From assembly GCA_013399695.1 (NCBI GenBank), contig VXAU01000197.1:5271016-5335015 (forward strand): a stretch of DNA of 64,000 bases, read 5' to 3'. Below the pieces are notes generated by a model. The model did no database searches. It had not been told where the DNA came from and was given only the letters and a program-made list of their open reading frames with translations. The position numbers and the translations under genes are program-made. Of the stretch, positions 12,376-25,889 are shown one piece after another (positions within the stretch are counted from its first letter, which is position 1; every line of letters begins with the position of its first letter). Source of the stretch: Formicarius rufipectus (Eukaryota; Chordata; Aves; Passeriformes; Formicariidae).

Positions 12376-13599
12376 CCCTTTCCCACCACACCATGTAGCT
12401 ATGGAAGAAAACCTGGTGGGTACTAGTTTAGATCATTTATAGCTCCCAGTACTGTGTGGCTTTAACAGTAATTCAGCCCAAAAGAAGAAATCAACTTACA
12501 GGAAAGCTTTAAGAATGTACAATTCATATCCTCCCCAGAGGATGAAAGAAATATCTGATCTCTGAAAGAACATGCTAAGGAAATCCTCTTTCCCTAAAAC
12601 CTTTAAATATCTTAATTTTTTCTTCTGGGAGTATGTGGCTTGGGAAGGTGAAGCCAGCACTCCTAAGGTGAACTTGCTAACCTTCAATGGGATGTAGACT
12701 TTGGAGATGGAAACCTTCACAGTGTTCTGCAGGGAATGGTGTGATCCAGGCCTTGAATTAAATGCTTCAGCCTGGCTGCTCCTGAAGCCTCTGACATTCA
12801 TAGGGAGAACTTACTTTTTTTTCTTCCTGTGACCCAGAATATCTAGTTCTTTTCAACTCCATTCTCTGCTTGGTTCCTGCAGCCTCCACATGCATGGAGA
12901 CAGAAAATTAGCATTTATAAATTGGACTGAAGATGATTCATACAGGGTCTTCAGAATGGATGGAGAGTCATAATGTCCTGCTGGTAATTTGAAAAGTTGT
13001 TCAGAAAGGTTTTTTAATGCATGCAGGAGTTGAATGAATCCAAAGGGAAACAGTAAGCTGTTGGAGAAGGAAGGGGACATAATGTTTGGCCAACTGATGG
13101 ATTTAGCACTTGGAACACTCCAGCAACTGCCACCCCATCTATGTTGGGGCTTCAACCTCTCACTGTGTCCCTTTAATGCCTCAAGGTTTGGATCATTAAC
13201 GCTGGCAGGTGTTTGGATCTGCTGAGCAGGTTATGGCACCGGTTCTATATTTATCTACTGACTTAACAAGCAGTTTGAAGAGCTGCAGCAGGCAGGAAAT
13301 AAAGTCCCTCCAAAAATAGAGGGTAACTTTTTTTAAGAGGTAGATTTTTAATTGCATCTTGAACAAACCATTTTTAGTTTCCATGAGTCCTCTCCTTCCC
13401 GTCTCTTGTGCGATCTGGAGTTTTCCCAAAGATGAACTTGTCACTGTTGTAGTCTTCTGGCCCCAGGAGTCTGTGACCCTGCTTTCCATGAGCTTCTGGC
13501 ATTGCTGCTGAGATCAGGCAAGAGCAGCCACAGAGAGAGTCTCTTCAAATATGTGTGTCTGCAGTCAGGCTGAAGGGAATCCAGAGAGAGAAAGACTGA

Positions 13600-14640
13600 G
13601 GAAATTGCTTTCCTCCCTCTTTGGGGTATAAAATGTTCTCTTCTTTCAAGTTAATTTGTTCTGCGAAAGTTCCCCTTGAAATAATTTTCCAACTACTTTG
13701 AAAGATCAAATAGATTATATTGAAAGCTACTGTAAGATGAAGTGCCCATTTGGATTTAATAAATGCTGGTTTATGGAGCTCGGCTCGTTATTTCTTTGGG
13801 ATAAACCTATAGAGAATGGAGGGGAGGAAAGATTTTAATGTTTCTGAAAAATTTATCCCACCAACAGTAAAAACACACCCTAGAAATAATACCAGCCACA
13901 AAAATGACATCTTAAACACAGTATTTATGACTTTCTGTATTTGTTTTGCATAAACTTTTCTGGTTTCTATTATGCAGATTGATTTATGAAGTTTATTTGG
14001 AATAAATGTAGTGCATATCTAAAACAAACAGAACCCCGGTCTGCGAAGCACTCAGGAGATACAAAACCTCTATGGTTAAACCTGGGACCCTCCAAGTCCT
14101 TTTTATATGAATATCTTTTTCAATTAAAAATAGAATACAGGAAAAAAGTAAGAAATTAGATGAACAAAAGCAATTTGTGAAAACGTATGTAGTCAATGTT
14201 TAGACTAAAATTGGTCTGAACTTCGTATTCAGTGTCTCATTCTGTTCCTTAAGGAAATGTCCTTTTATCCAAATGGAAATTTTACCATGAATATCCTTTT
14301 TCACAGATTTGTTTGTGAGGTGTGGGGAGTTGACAGGGGCTGGAGGGGATTGAAAACTTCTCAGAAAACATTTTGATTTTATTGAAATTCATGTAACTTT
14401 GGAAGATACAACAAACTAGAAACTTAATTTTTCCATTAAATTCAGCCTTCAGGAGTGAAGGGAAGCAAATAAGGAGCAATTTGCCCATAAACCATCAATG
14501 CCTGATTTGTAAATGAGCTAATAACGTATTTTAGCAAGTTGGAGGGGAAAACAGTAAAACAAGGATTGTCTGTATTGATTTATTTTTAAAGCACATAAGT
14601 TGCATTTATCTCTGCCTTCCTCCTGTTCCCCTGACAGGCT
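13600..14640. other. AT-rich block with HOX/CDX-like motifs
   Basis: About 1 kb of AT-rich, repeat-free sequence without an open frame of note. TTTATGR, the core preferred by CDX and posterior HOX proteins, occurs at 13770-13776, 13924-13930 and 13983-13989. A near match lies on the other strand at 13948-13954. The texture resembles an ancient conserved non-coding element. Function is inferred from motif density alone, and AT-rich DNA produces such cores by chance fairly often. Confidence 0.3.
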
Positions 14641-16172
14641 TGGCATCTACCCTGCTTCTTCCTGTAACTGGATTACTTGTGTACATTCAGTGCATTTCCA
14701 ACTTTGCTAAAATAATGCCTTTTCTGTATATTTTAGAGTGGATTTGCAAGTCCCCCCAACACAGAGATTCCTTCAGAAACCTGACTGCTGTCCTTTACAG
14801 CCCACAGCAAAGCACCTGGGACTGGAATATCCAAACCCATTGCAAGTGCTTGTAAGTGATCCTCAGACTGATAATCATTCAGTGAACAAAATTTAGGATT
14901 ATCGTGAATTCGTTATTGAAAAATTGCTGGCAGATAAAAACTGGGGCTTGTCAGCTTTTGAATGACTTGAAATGATAATTTCAGCTGCCTCTGCCTGCTG
15001 CCTCAGGGTCTGAGTGGCTGCAGGCAGGAAGAGTGTATGGTCGTATGGTGTTCCTAACTAATCAGTGGGTTCTTCTCCCAGCTGTGTCATCTTTCCAAAA
15101 ACCATCTGGTAATACTGTCACAAGTATTTTTCACAAACTGCCTAGAGTTTTCTTTATAAGAAGATCCAAGGCTGTAGTCAGGTTGGCATTATTCATGCTA
15201 AAGGAAATGAGATTTCCAGCTTTCTCTCACCTGCTGGCCAGACCAGCATGACCTGTATGGTCACTCCCTAACCCAGTCTGATCTAAGGGAGAGACTGTCA
15301 ACTAACTGCAGGTGGATGTCCAGGTGAGGCACTACCTGTAGACTTGTTCTGCCACATTTTCTGAGACTGCAATAAATGGCAGAGAAGAGGGATATTTTAA
15401 TCAAATCCAGCATAGCACACTTGGTTGCAACCCCAGCATTGTCATGGGCCCATCCAGATTAAATTAGGTTTCTTTGAAAGCCAAGGTGCACTGATGGGAA
15501 TGCCCTCATATGCTGTGGGTCTCACCATTGGCCATGTTTGGTGGATTCTGTGCTTGTCAGACAGGAGCCCAGCACACAATTGATGCTGTCCCCTGTAATC
15601 ACTTGTGTGTGACCCATCCCAGCAACCCCATGTTGCTTGGGCATAGAGAGCAGCGAGGCAAGGTCTGCCTCCTACCTTGCCAAGCAGGAAGGTTTGTGCA
15701 CTAAATAACCGAATGCCCATAATTAGGAACCATTTGATGGAGAAATAATTGGCTGTGGCACATGAGTGCTGATGTAACCTGGTTTAGGAAACATCTTTTT
15801 CAAGCAGGCTGAGTATAGAGCCATGGGGAGAAGCAGTAAGAAACAAATTCTGTGTTACAGTCTGTGTGCACAGAAAGCTTTGATCCTAAACTGTTGGACT
15901 GCTGAAAGGACACTCAGATCCCTCTGGCAAGGCCTTCCTGAAGCATCTGACACTACACTACAGCAGGATAAGAGCTTTGAGGTGGCTGTGCTTGACCCAC
16001 TCTGCCCCTGGACAGTTTTAGTTGGAGTAATCGTCTTCCGTCTCTCAAGTGTGGTCTCTGGTGGAAGGTTTGGGGGGTTTTTTTGTAGTTTGAGCTGCCT
16101 ATTCTTCAGAAGTTATCTTGAGCTTCAGACAGCAGAGTTGAATAACTCTTTTTTTTTTGCCTTGCTTTGCAG

Positions 16173-16371
16173 GAGATAAACCTGAACTGCCTGCTTTCTG
16201 ATGTGCTGCTTGTTGTACTTTACAGACCTTCTCAGAACAGTGCAGATTTAAAGAATAAAATGCTACGGGTGGTAGGGTATCTTCAAACTGATAGGAAAGA
16301 CTGGAACCAGATTGCTCTATGCACTTCAGAACCTCCAGGCATATGGGCAGAAGCCCAGATGCCTCCGAAAG
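16173..16371 (+). other. Exon-like cassette, open frame, unrecognised
   Basis: A strong pyrimidine tract (about nine T bases, then GCCTTGCTTTGCAG) ends at 16172 and a GTGAGG donor follows at 16372. The 199-base segment between them is open in the frame starting GAG at 16173 (66 codons plus one base, phase 0 in, phase 1 out). The translated segment begins EINLNCLLSDVLLVVLYRPS and has no domain I know. Chance alone would leave one frame of this length open in roughly one case in ten, so this is weak evidence. It could equally be a non-coding RNA exon or nothing. Confidence 0.15.
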
Positions 16372-19080
16372 GTGAGGAATTAACTTTGGATAGGAAAGCT
16401 GGGACCATTGTCCTTCCTCAGCTAACATGGCACAAGCTATTGCCAGGGCAGCAGATTCCCACTTCCCTCTCCAGCTGCTGCTTTTCCCTCAGAAACCTGT
16501 TTTGCTCTCCTGGGTAGAAATAACTGTGATCTACTTCAGCACATGTCCTGTTTGTGATGGCCCCCATCCAAAGCCTACTGATACCAGAGGAATGTTATGC
16601 AGGGACTCAGAGGGATTCTAGATCAGATCCCAACCTTTGCAGCTACTTTGCTGCTTTCCTGCCAGGACTGACTGACCAGCCACCAAACTCCTGAGAAAAT
16701 CAGCCTGAAGTGTCAGTCAGGGTTCAGTTCAAGTGACAGCCAAATATGCCTCTCTGGAGATGAATGAGAGCTGGTGGGCCTGAAATGCAAACTACCTCAA
16801 ACAAAGCCAGCCAGTGTCCACACCAGCTCACTTTTAAATCATACAGTAGCCTTCAGCCATTAACGCTTGAAACACCATCTGACCCTTTGAAAAGTCAGTT
16901 CATTTATTAATGTTCCTCTTAAAGGCCCTTCCACACTCTGATCACAGGATTGGCTCCTGGATTGATTCAGTCCTACACAAGGCCAGGATGAAGAACAGTT
17001 CTGAAATACTTTCAGAGGGATCTGATGGTGGGATGCTGAGGTCTGGAGTCTCACACCTGCCCTGCTGGGTATGTGCTCTCTGGTTCTGGGTGAGTCACAG
17101 CTCTTTCCTGCCTCTGTCAAGGCTGGGAGACTGCTCAGGCACACGAGCCCTGCCCTGTGTTGGCTGCAGATACAGCTGGCACGGTGTGGTTCTGGGACTG
17201 GCAAGGAGTTTCTAAATCCACTGCTAGTTCCTACTCGCTGGCGAGTGCCTGAGAACCAGTGAAGGTCTTGGATCTGCCATGCTCTGGGTGTTACCCTGTC
17301 TGACAAGAAAGATTCTGGATTGTGAGCTGGAGCTGCAGAGCTGCACTGAGATCTTTTCAGACGTCAGTCTCTGGGCTCTCTGAGTATGAGGGGCCTGTGC
17401 CTTCAACTCAGATTCCCCACTCAGCAGCTGACTGCACATTCCCCTTGCTGGATTTGGAGATCTGTTTTCTTGGTTCAAAAATGCTCCTTAGAGCAAAAGA
17501 ACCCAAGTATGTTGTCTTTTTTCCTGGTCCATGGACAGACACAGTGTGAGCATGAATTGCACCGTGCTTGCTGCTCACCAGCTGGCCAGGGGAAAACAGT
17601 GCTTGCCTCTGTCTGAGCTTCAGGGCTGAAAAGGTGAGGCTAACAGCAGGAGGCAAGACAAATAGGAGCCTGTTTTTGATTTGCCATCTGACCCCTGCCA
17701 AATCAGAGCACCCCGTCTGTAATCGTGACCTAAATTAAGCCCAAATGCCATCAGCAAGGCTGTTGCTTTCTCTCACAATGCAAGTGTTTCCAGGTACCTA
17801 GGCAGAGAGTTATAATCCAGCACTAATTACATTCTTGTTTGTGTCTGCTGTCATGCTGGTTTGGGCTTTCTGTGGTTTAAGTCCAAGAGTGTGCCTGGCC
17901 CTTTGTGCTGCCAGCCTGTGTGCAGGGACAGCAAGGGGCATCCGTGGCTGACAGCTTAGCAAGCTGCTGGGGGAAACCTGCTGAGTTGGGCTGGCTGTCT
18001 TTAGGAGCCCAAATACCATGGGAGAGATTCTGGCTTGTTAAATTCTTGACTGCACAGGTCTGCTGTCCGCAGTAGGTTCACTTGATGGAAATAGCTCTGG
18101 CAGCAGCCCAACAACAGGAACACTGCTTTTCTCTTAAATGGGGAAGGAGACAAAGGCTTGGTGTTCCCTGCCCAGCCAGCTCTTGCCTTGTCAATGGCAG
18201 ATGACCAGCGTCTTTAGCTGAGCTTAGGTGCAGTGTTTTTGCTATGAAGATGAGGATTAGATGCTTGTAAACAAAGTCTGGAATTGATTACCACTAATTA
18301 GCATAGATTCTTCAGGGTGCTGGCAGGAACAGGATGGAACAACATGCCTTGTGATGTCATGTGCTTCCTCAGTGCTAGCTCTGACAGGCTGTGCCCTGCT
18401 GGGGACTGTGCTGAGCAAACCCCTTGTGAGAAGTCAGTGTTCTTGTCCCATAGGACTTACAGCAGACAAGCTTTTATTCTGAACTGCAAAGACTCTCCCC
18501 GGAGATACAGGAATGGTCTCTGAAGAAACCCAACTGGGTGTATGCAAAACCACTGGCTCCTCGAAGGATCCAAACTGAGTCATCAGTTGTGTGTTCTGAG
18601 CTGATTCCTGTCTGCCACTCTGTGCCAGGTGACACAGCAAGTGACTTAGAGTCCCCAAAATTGCTAGTCTGTATTACTGGAAAAGCAGTTCCAAATGTAA
18701 TATGTTCTCTATCCTGCCCTTTGTCTGCTTTCTGTGTTTTCTCTCTGTGCCAGGAGTTCTTGAAATCTGTGCTGCTATTGTGACACTGGGGCAGACAAGT
18801 CAGGCAAATATTTTACACACACACACTCTGAGCAAACCAGACATCCGGTATTTAGAAATAAACAGCACAAAGAGATTTGGGAAAGTCACTCTTCATGCCA
18901 AGACATTTAGGAAGCATCCTGGTTCAAGTAAAAGCCTCAACTCATTTCCGTATTAATTTTATCCCTTTGTGTTAAGTTAAAGTTACTTCAAAATGGATCG
19001 CTTCTGTTTCCAGTTGTCTTTCATGTACATTTTGAGGTGCTAATTTTCACCTAATTATTTTACCTGCCAAGGAACAAGCA

Positions 19081-19097
19081 TTTTGCTGGCAGCAAAA
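19081..19097. promoter_or_regulatory. 17-base palindrome with MAF-like half-sites
   Basis: TTTTGCTG, one G, then CAGCAAAA forms a perfect dyad of two 8-base arms. TGCTG/CAGCA half-sites with AT-rich flanks resemble those bound by MAF-family bZIP proteins, but here they overlap more tightly than the standard 13- or 14-base element. The site lies in an AT-rich patch (18950-19140) that resembles a conserved element. A functional role is speculative. Confidence 0.25.
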
Positions 19098-21276
19098 CAT
19101 TGTGTTAAGGTTTATACCCATCCCTAGTAATTCACAGAAGTTAAAGCTGGCAACTCTTCATTTTAAACTCTTTGGTTCCATTGCTGAGGGACAGAGACCC
19201 CATTTCACTACCCAATGCTTGGGTTAGCAGTGGTTGGAGGGACGCAGTGGCCACTTGAAAGGTGTCAGATTCCACTGCTGTCTTTTGTCTGCATCACCAA
19301 GAGTCAGTCAGAGCACTAAAATCTACAGCCACCATTGCATGCAGGCTGGACACTGTTGGTCTGCAGTCCTGGAAATTTAGATCCATTTTTTTCCCCTGGT
19401 TTTCTTGAGGGTCATCAGTCATTAAAGGCGATTTGAGTCTTGGAGTGAGACACAAACAGGAATCACTAAACACAAGTGTACAAAACTGGTGAAATTATTT
19501 CGTATTTAGCAGTATAGTTGTACAGTGCATCTGTCCTGAAATGTGTGCTTAGTTGTGGGATTGTGGTTTGTCTTTGGTTGTGCTGTATATTTTTGAAGAG
19601 GAATTGAGGCCAGTGGTGTATACTTCTTCTCGTGTGTATTCAGATTTATGTGGAATGGATTTGACAAAATGACAGATGGAAAGAGATGGATGTTTTTTTC
19701 CATGCACGTTGGCAGTTTTTACCTGCTAGCAGCTTAAATAATGGAAGCTGAGTGATGACCACACATTAACACTTTCTGCTGCTCTGAGTGCTTGGGAGCA
19801 ATTCCTTCAAAAATCTGCTCTCCTGGTAGTCAGGCTGGTATTCAGAATCTGGCTCCCAGTTGAGGGTAGTTGTGGTCACCCATTTTCACCCTGCAGACCA
19901 TTTGCAAAGCTGTTCATTGTGAACCAAGACCAAATTTCTGATAGATTTGTACATACAAGCTCTCCTGCTCTGTACATAGGATTGGGGTTTAGTTTTTGGA
20001 AAACAGTGTAAGAATAGTTTTGGAAATTGAGGTTCTGAGTGTCTGGTGTTTGTCAGGGAGAATTTGGCAGTGGTTACTGTGTGTTACTGACCCAGCTGGA
20101 CATCAGGAACTGGAACTCACATCCCTTGAGGATGTAGCTGGCCTCTGTCTGGGCATGGGGAGACCCTCCCTTGGCCCAGCAGAGAGATGGGCTATCACAG
20201 TTGGGGCTGAGTGAAGAACTCCTCTCCATCCACTGTGCCATTGGATGTTTTGAGAGGATTTCTCTTCTGCAGAGAAATGCAGAATGAGAGAGATTCTGTA
20301 CAATTTCCCTGTTGAGATCTCCTGCCTTCTTCAGCCTCCTTACAGGCCCCTGTGATGCAACTGGGTTTCTGTTCTGGGAGGCAGAGGAAGAAATTAATTT
20401 CCAGAAGCTTGACACCATCCTTTAAAGAGAAGAAAGAAGCTGAAGGATAATGCTAGAACCTTCCAGTGCCCCAGCATGAAGTTTTCATGGCAATCAAGGT
20501 AAGGTCTGGTAGTCACTGCACCTGGGGGTCATGGCACCCTCCTTGTTTGCATTTTATCTTGGCACTTCTTCCCAAAGGCTGAGGCACCTCACTGCCCTGG
20601 AAATCTGCAGTGTCTGAGGCAGCAGCACTGCAGTACACCACGTTTCATGGCAGTGTTTGCACAGCTGCAGGTGGCACATGTAGGGCAGACAGAGGCTGCT
20701 TATTGAGCAGTATTAACCTTATTGATTGGGCACTTAATACACTGGGAAACACCCCCAGGAAAGCAGCAGTGTAGGAGAGAAGCCCAAAGCAGAGGTTGAT
20801 GAATCCAGGACTGGTACATTTGTTGCGTGCGGGATGATGTACTGTTGAGAGAGATGATGCTGACAGAGATGTCTGCTGTTCCCTCTGCGCTTCCAGGATA
20901 TTTGAGTTAAATTGTGCCAAGGATGACTTTTCATCCTGCAAGCTTGGGCTCTTCTGTGGGGCTGTTGGCAGTTATTAAAACACAAAGCCTTTCTTGCCTA
21001 CAAATCCGTGCACTTGATCTTTCCAGCCCAAATCCTACAAGTAACATGCACTTGTCCCCAGGGCAACTTGCTCAAATAACCACAGCTCTGCCGGAAAAGG
21101 GGCCGTTTGAGCCTTAGGGAATTGGGAGGAGAGGTTGAATTATTCCCAGCATCCAAAGACCAAGAGGTTTCTTCTTCAGCAAATGTTTTCAGTTCCCACT
21201 TGGTGAATTATTGCTAGGGATTTTTTTTTCCCTTCAGTGTTTCCATGAATGTGGTTGAGGCTCTGATCCAGGAAAT

Positions 21277-21299
21277 GGTGGGGCGGGGGGTGGGGGGGG
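21277..21299 (+). other. G-rich tract with quadruplex potential
   Basis: G runs of 2, 4, 6 and 8 are separated by single bases (T, C, T). This gives ample three-G runs with one-base loops, so a stable parallel quadruplex is expected on the plus strand by the usual pattern rule. It is isolated, with no promoter-like sequence beside it. A repeat-type slippage origin is also possible. Confidence 0.6.
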
Positions 21300-24200
21300 A
21301 ACCTCTGAAAAATGTATCGCACCATTTCAAAACTCAAGTGGAATTAATTAAATCCAAATTTCAACAGTGTGTCCAAAGTTGAGCTGCGCTCAAGACACAC
21401 TTCAGAAGGTTTGATTTCAAAACAATCCCTTTGCGCACATGCACATAATTTAGGGAGGTTTCTGTGTATCCAGTACGAGGCAGGAACAGGGAGCTGCTGG
21501 GTACCTGAGCTTGCAGCAAAAAGGTGGTATTTGCAGGCCAGCCAGAAAAAACCTTTTTCTGCCTGATTCTGTTTATCCTAATCCTCTGCTCAGCAAGCTG
21601 CTGGCTGGAAAAAGAGTCAGGAAATAGTGTTGTGGAAAAGAGAGCCAAACCATTTGAAATGGAGATGCTGTGGCTGGTACACTCACAGCTCTGCTTGCTG
21701 GAGAAGTAAAAAGACATAAAAATAGCTAAGGGACAGCAGAGAAAAAGTGTTCAGAACATCAGGCTTGGGCTGAAGCAGAGGAGTTTGGCAGTGAAAACTT
21801 TTCTGAATGGTGGGGGATGCAGGTCTTTTCCCAGCTCCACCCTTGAAGGGGGGTTACCTTGAGGCTCTGAGTGCTTCCATCCCTCTATCTGTTAAATTAA
21901 GATAATATAATTTGCTGCCCCAGGGAAAACATGATGGATTTTAAACAGTGCTAGTAGGCTGGAACTTTCTCAATGTTTTTTTCAAAGCTCAAAGGCTAAA
22001 TCCTTTCCTCATTTTCATGTGTGTGTCCCAACTAGCTTTAAGGGAGTTACATGTGGGTCAGTGAGGAGTAGAACTGGCTCTTTAATTTAGTATTTAACAA
22101 ATTCTTTCTGTCATGGCTGTTCCCTGGCTTTGCACTCCTTGGGGAGGAAACCAACATCTCTCATTTGCTTTTCCCTTGTAGTAATGACCTGGGAGAAAGT
22201 TGAGGGGGAGGACTCCTTAATGAAAGATCAGTTGTGCCTATTTAGTCTCTGCAAGTGGGGAGATTTTATTTAGAGCTTGAAAATGTGAGCAGTTCTACTT
22301 CATTTCTGCTAAGTAGCAACATATGTTGTCACTGTTTTCCCTGTGGATCTTCTGCCTGGGCAGGGATGCTGTAGGTAAAGGTTTGATGTGGCCAGAGAGA
22401 CAAAAAATTTCTGGTTTTGTGTGGAAGTTCAGGCGCACTGTGAGTTGATGAGCTCTGTTGCAGGTGAGAGAGAGCATTTCTGCAGCCACTGTTTGAGAAA
22501 AGGAAAACAGTGGGTCTGTGCTGTACAATGAATTTTATAGACTTTAACTTCATCACTACAAGAACTGTTTTACTTGTACATGTAAGTCAGCACTACCCAT
22601 GTTGCATAGCACAGCTGTACCTTCAAATACTGGGGTTTATTTCATTGCCCGAGTAGGCTCAGAATCCCAGAGTCATGCTTGAACCCTGGAATTAGAGCAG
22701 CTGAATTCAGGGCTCTGACAGAGCTGAGAATCTGTCTTGTTGAACTCAGTGGCAGGTAGACCTGCCAGTACAACAGGGATATTGAAGGATGAGATGAATA
22801 CATTTGTTCCAAAGACCTCCCAGCCAGATGTTAGCCCTGTTATATTGCATATGGCTTTCTTCAGGCACAGAGTGAACACTGAAACCTGATCCAGCTGATA
22901 ACAAGGGCAGGCAAGCACCAGCTGGGTCTGTGTGGCATTACCCATCCACCTTTTCCTGGCAGCTCTAGCACTGGGAACATATTAACAGTGTGGTTCAATG
23001 GAAGTTCAGGAGCTCAACCAATACAAGAGCCATGGAAATGCTTCTTTCTCCCTGTGAAGTGGCTGCTGACAGCCTGTTTGATGCTCCAAGTCTTTGGTGG
23101 ATAATTGGCATATCAGAAATTCATTTTCCCCTTCTTCCCTCTGCATCAGCAGTGTTGGAAGTCACATTGCCTGATACTACGTGGCAGCAGCATGACCTGA
23201 AACAGCATGATGGATTTGCCTAGACACTTTGTTTCTAAGCTGAAAGAAATTCCTTTATTTTTCCTATTTCCTTTATCTTATCAATGTGTCAAGGAGTTCT
23301 GGCTTTGTTTCACAATGTAGACTTGTCTGCTGGAGCTGGACCCTGCAGCACCCTGGGACACTAACCTGACAGCATCCCAACCCAAATCCTGCTCCAGATG
23401 CAAGTCTCCCAGCTCAGCCAGTGCCATCAGCCAGGTGAGAGGGGGCAGAGAGCTTTTTCCAGCAGTAGAGGAGCAGGAAGGGCTGTGCACATTGCTCTCA
23501 GAGCCAATGGAGTACAGCAAGACATTTGTTTGGATTTTATCTCCATTTTCTGTGCATTTCAGCAGTGCTGAAAGGGCTCAGCATTTCCTAGAAAACCCTG
23601 AACCTCTTATCCACAGCCCTTATGCAACTGGGTTTGCTGAGGACGTAATTTCTCATCCTTTCAAACCATGCTATCCCACTGTCCTTCTCTTTTTAGCTTT
23701 TTCACTTCCTTTCTCATCCCTGGAGGGGAGAGCATGTGCTGGTGTTGCCTCAGCAGATGTAATATCATCTATTGCTTTCCCCACCGTGTTCCCTGGCACC
23801 CTCCTGCCCCTTCTTTCTGCCAGTACCTGCTGGGCTCTCCTACTCTTTGCTTTGCTGTGATCTCTTCTCTTAGTTGGCCCACGTGTGTCCTCTGTCCCTT
23901 TGTCCATGTACCCTGCAGCCTGTTCCCTTGCAGATTTTTCATGTCTTTCAGAGGTAAAAAGGAAAGGGAGGAAGTTGTATCAGTATAAAAATACAATAGT
24001 TTCGTATTCCCATTTGACTGCTCCTGGGATGCTTTCACATGTGGCAAACATACCCAGACAATTAATCTTGTGCACCCACAGGGTGCAACTGTAAAACAGA
24101 GCATGACAGATAAAGATGTATCTTCCTTCTCTATTGTGCTGTGTTTGGGTGAATTTTTGGAACTCCAGGTTTTTTTGCAGTGTAAGGGCCAGTTACGCCA

Positions 24201-25889
24201 TCTGGACCCCAAGGCATATTCTAGTGGATATGATAAAAGCAGATCCTATATGTCTTATTAAAAGTACATATTAGGAACTTTTAGGTATGCTTTTGAAGTT
24301 TTTTTAGCAGGGGAGGTAGCCAAAATTGAAAGAAACTCATAAACATGGAGGGAAGGGTGGGAGAGAAATGGCTCACGGCACACTTGTTCTAGTAGGGCAC
24401 AACCTGAAGAAGTTCAGACACAGGTGGTGTGAGCGAGCAGGTGACAACCAGCCCATGTGAGAGTGCTCTCCAGAGCTGAACCATTTATTAGACTGCTAAA
24501 CAGGTCCTGTTCCACCCAAGTGTCCTTGTGCTGGGGTGGAGCACTCTGGGAAACTCACATAACAAGGCACATGCTGCTGCTTCAGGAGCTTCAGGCAGGA
24601 AACCTCTAAATACAGGAGCAGTGTCTGCTCATTCATGTCTCTTCTGTCTGAGCTGGTGTGTTCACACTGCTGGCTCCCCTGCAGTTCTGGTATCTCATCA
24701 TCCTGCCCAGACACTCAGGCTCTCTGCCATTCTTATGCATCTCAGAGTTTTTTGCATTCTTCCCAGTACCCTCTATTTGTCTGCATTATAAGTACATATT
24801 CTATCCAGGCTTACCATTTATATGGATGGGGTTCACCTTCCATGCAAAAGACATGGACATTAATCCTTAAGAGACTTCAAGAGAACATACTAGATGGTCA
24901 TTCCAGTTGGAAACTGAGCCTGCTGGGCACAGCAGCTCACTCTGGGTTAATCTGCCTTGTGCCAGTTACAGACCTGTGTTTCACAGGATATGAGGGCTGT
25001 GCAGGGGCTGTGGGCAGAGGGAGGGACTGGGGTTTGTTCAAGGTATCTGTCCACGTTGTAATTGAGTTTGTGCCCAGTGCAATCCACACATGGGCACCAT
25101 CCCCCAGCATCTGATTCTCTCTCACACACTGATCTGGAGCTTTCCAGACCCACCTCTCTATACACAGCCAGCCTGAGAGAAAGGACTGCAGCAGGCAGTG
25201 AGGATCCAGCCAACAGGCACTTCTGCTTGTGCAAGAGGCAAACATTGTAGTAAATAACATGTGGAACTTTGTTATTAAGCTTGATCTTGTTGGGGGGGCA
25301 ATAAATGTTCTCTGTGATCATTTTTCTTGTAGAATATCAACACAGGATGAAATTGTGGCTCTGGCTTTGCTCTTCCTGCTCATTAGAGCTCCATGCTGCT
25401 TCATGCCATGGCTCAATCTGTTGCTGTTTGCCATGACAGCTGCATGTCCCCAATTTCCTTCCGACTCATTTTGCACATGATAATGCTGGCAGTTCTTAGG
25501 GTTTTCTTGTCCCTTCCCACCTGCCCCTTCTCACTTTGACAAAACCAACTTAGCAGCAAATTGTGTTTAATTTAAAAGGGATGCTTTGGGCAAGATACCT
25601 GTTTGCTGGAAACCAAAATCAGGGACATCTGGCATTCATTGACTTATAAAGTCAAGAAATGACACAACTAAAATGCAGATACAGAGAATTTCCAGCTACT
25701 TTGGAGGGGGAATGTTATTTTAATAAATTGAACTCAGATAGATTCATTCTACTTGCTCCTAGCCATAGCTCTGGGTATAGTCTGAATTGGGCCACTTTTT
25801 TAATAATATACTGCTAAAAAAACTAGATTTGCTTGATAACATACTTTTTTTTTTTTCTCTGTTCATCTGCTTTTATATTCTCTGCACAG

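Larger units (their letters stand above)
7451..13599. other. Non-coding stretch, no gene recognised
   Basis: Apart from two MIR-like fragments, I see no gene. Two long open frames occur, one of 171 codons on the minus strand (7598-8113) and one of 164 codons on the plus strand (10601-11095). Both overlap other open frames on both strands, have no motif and lack matching splice sites, so I treat them as chance. A small palindrome lies at 10271-10290. Confidence 0.6.
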
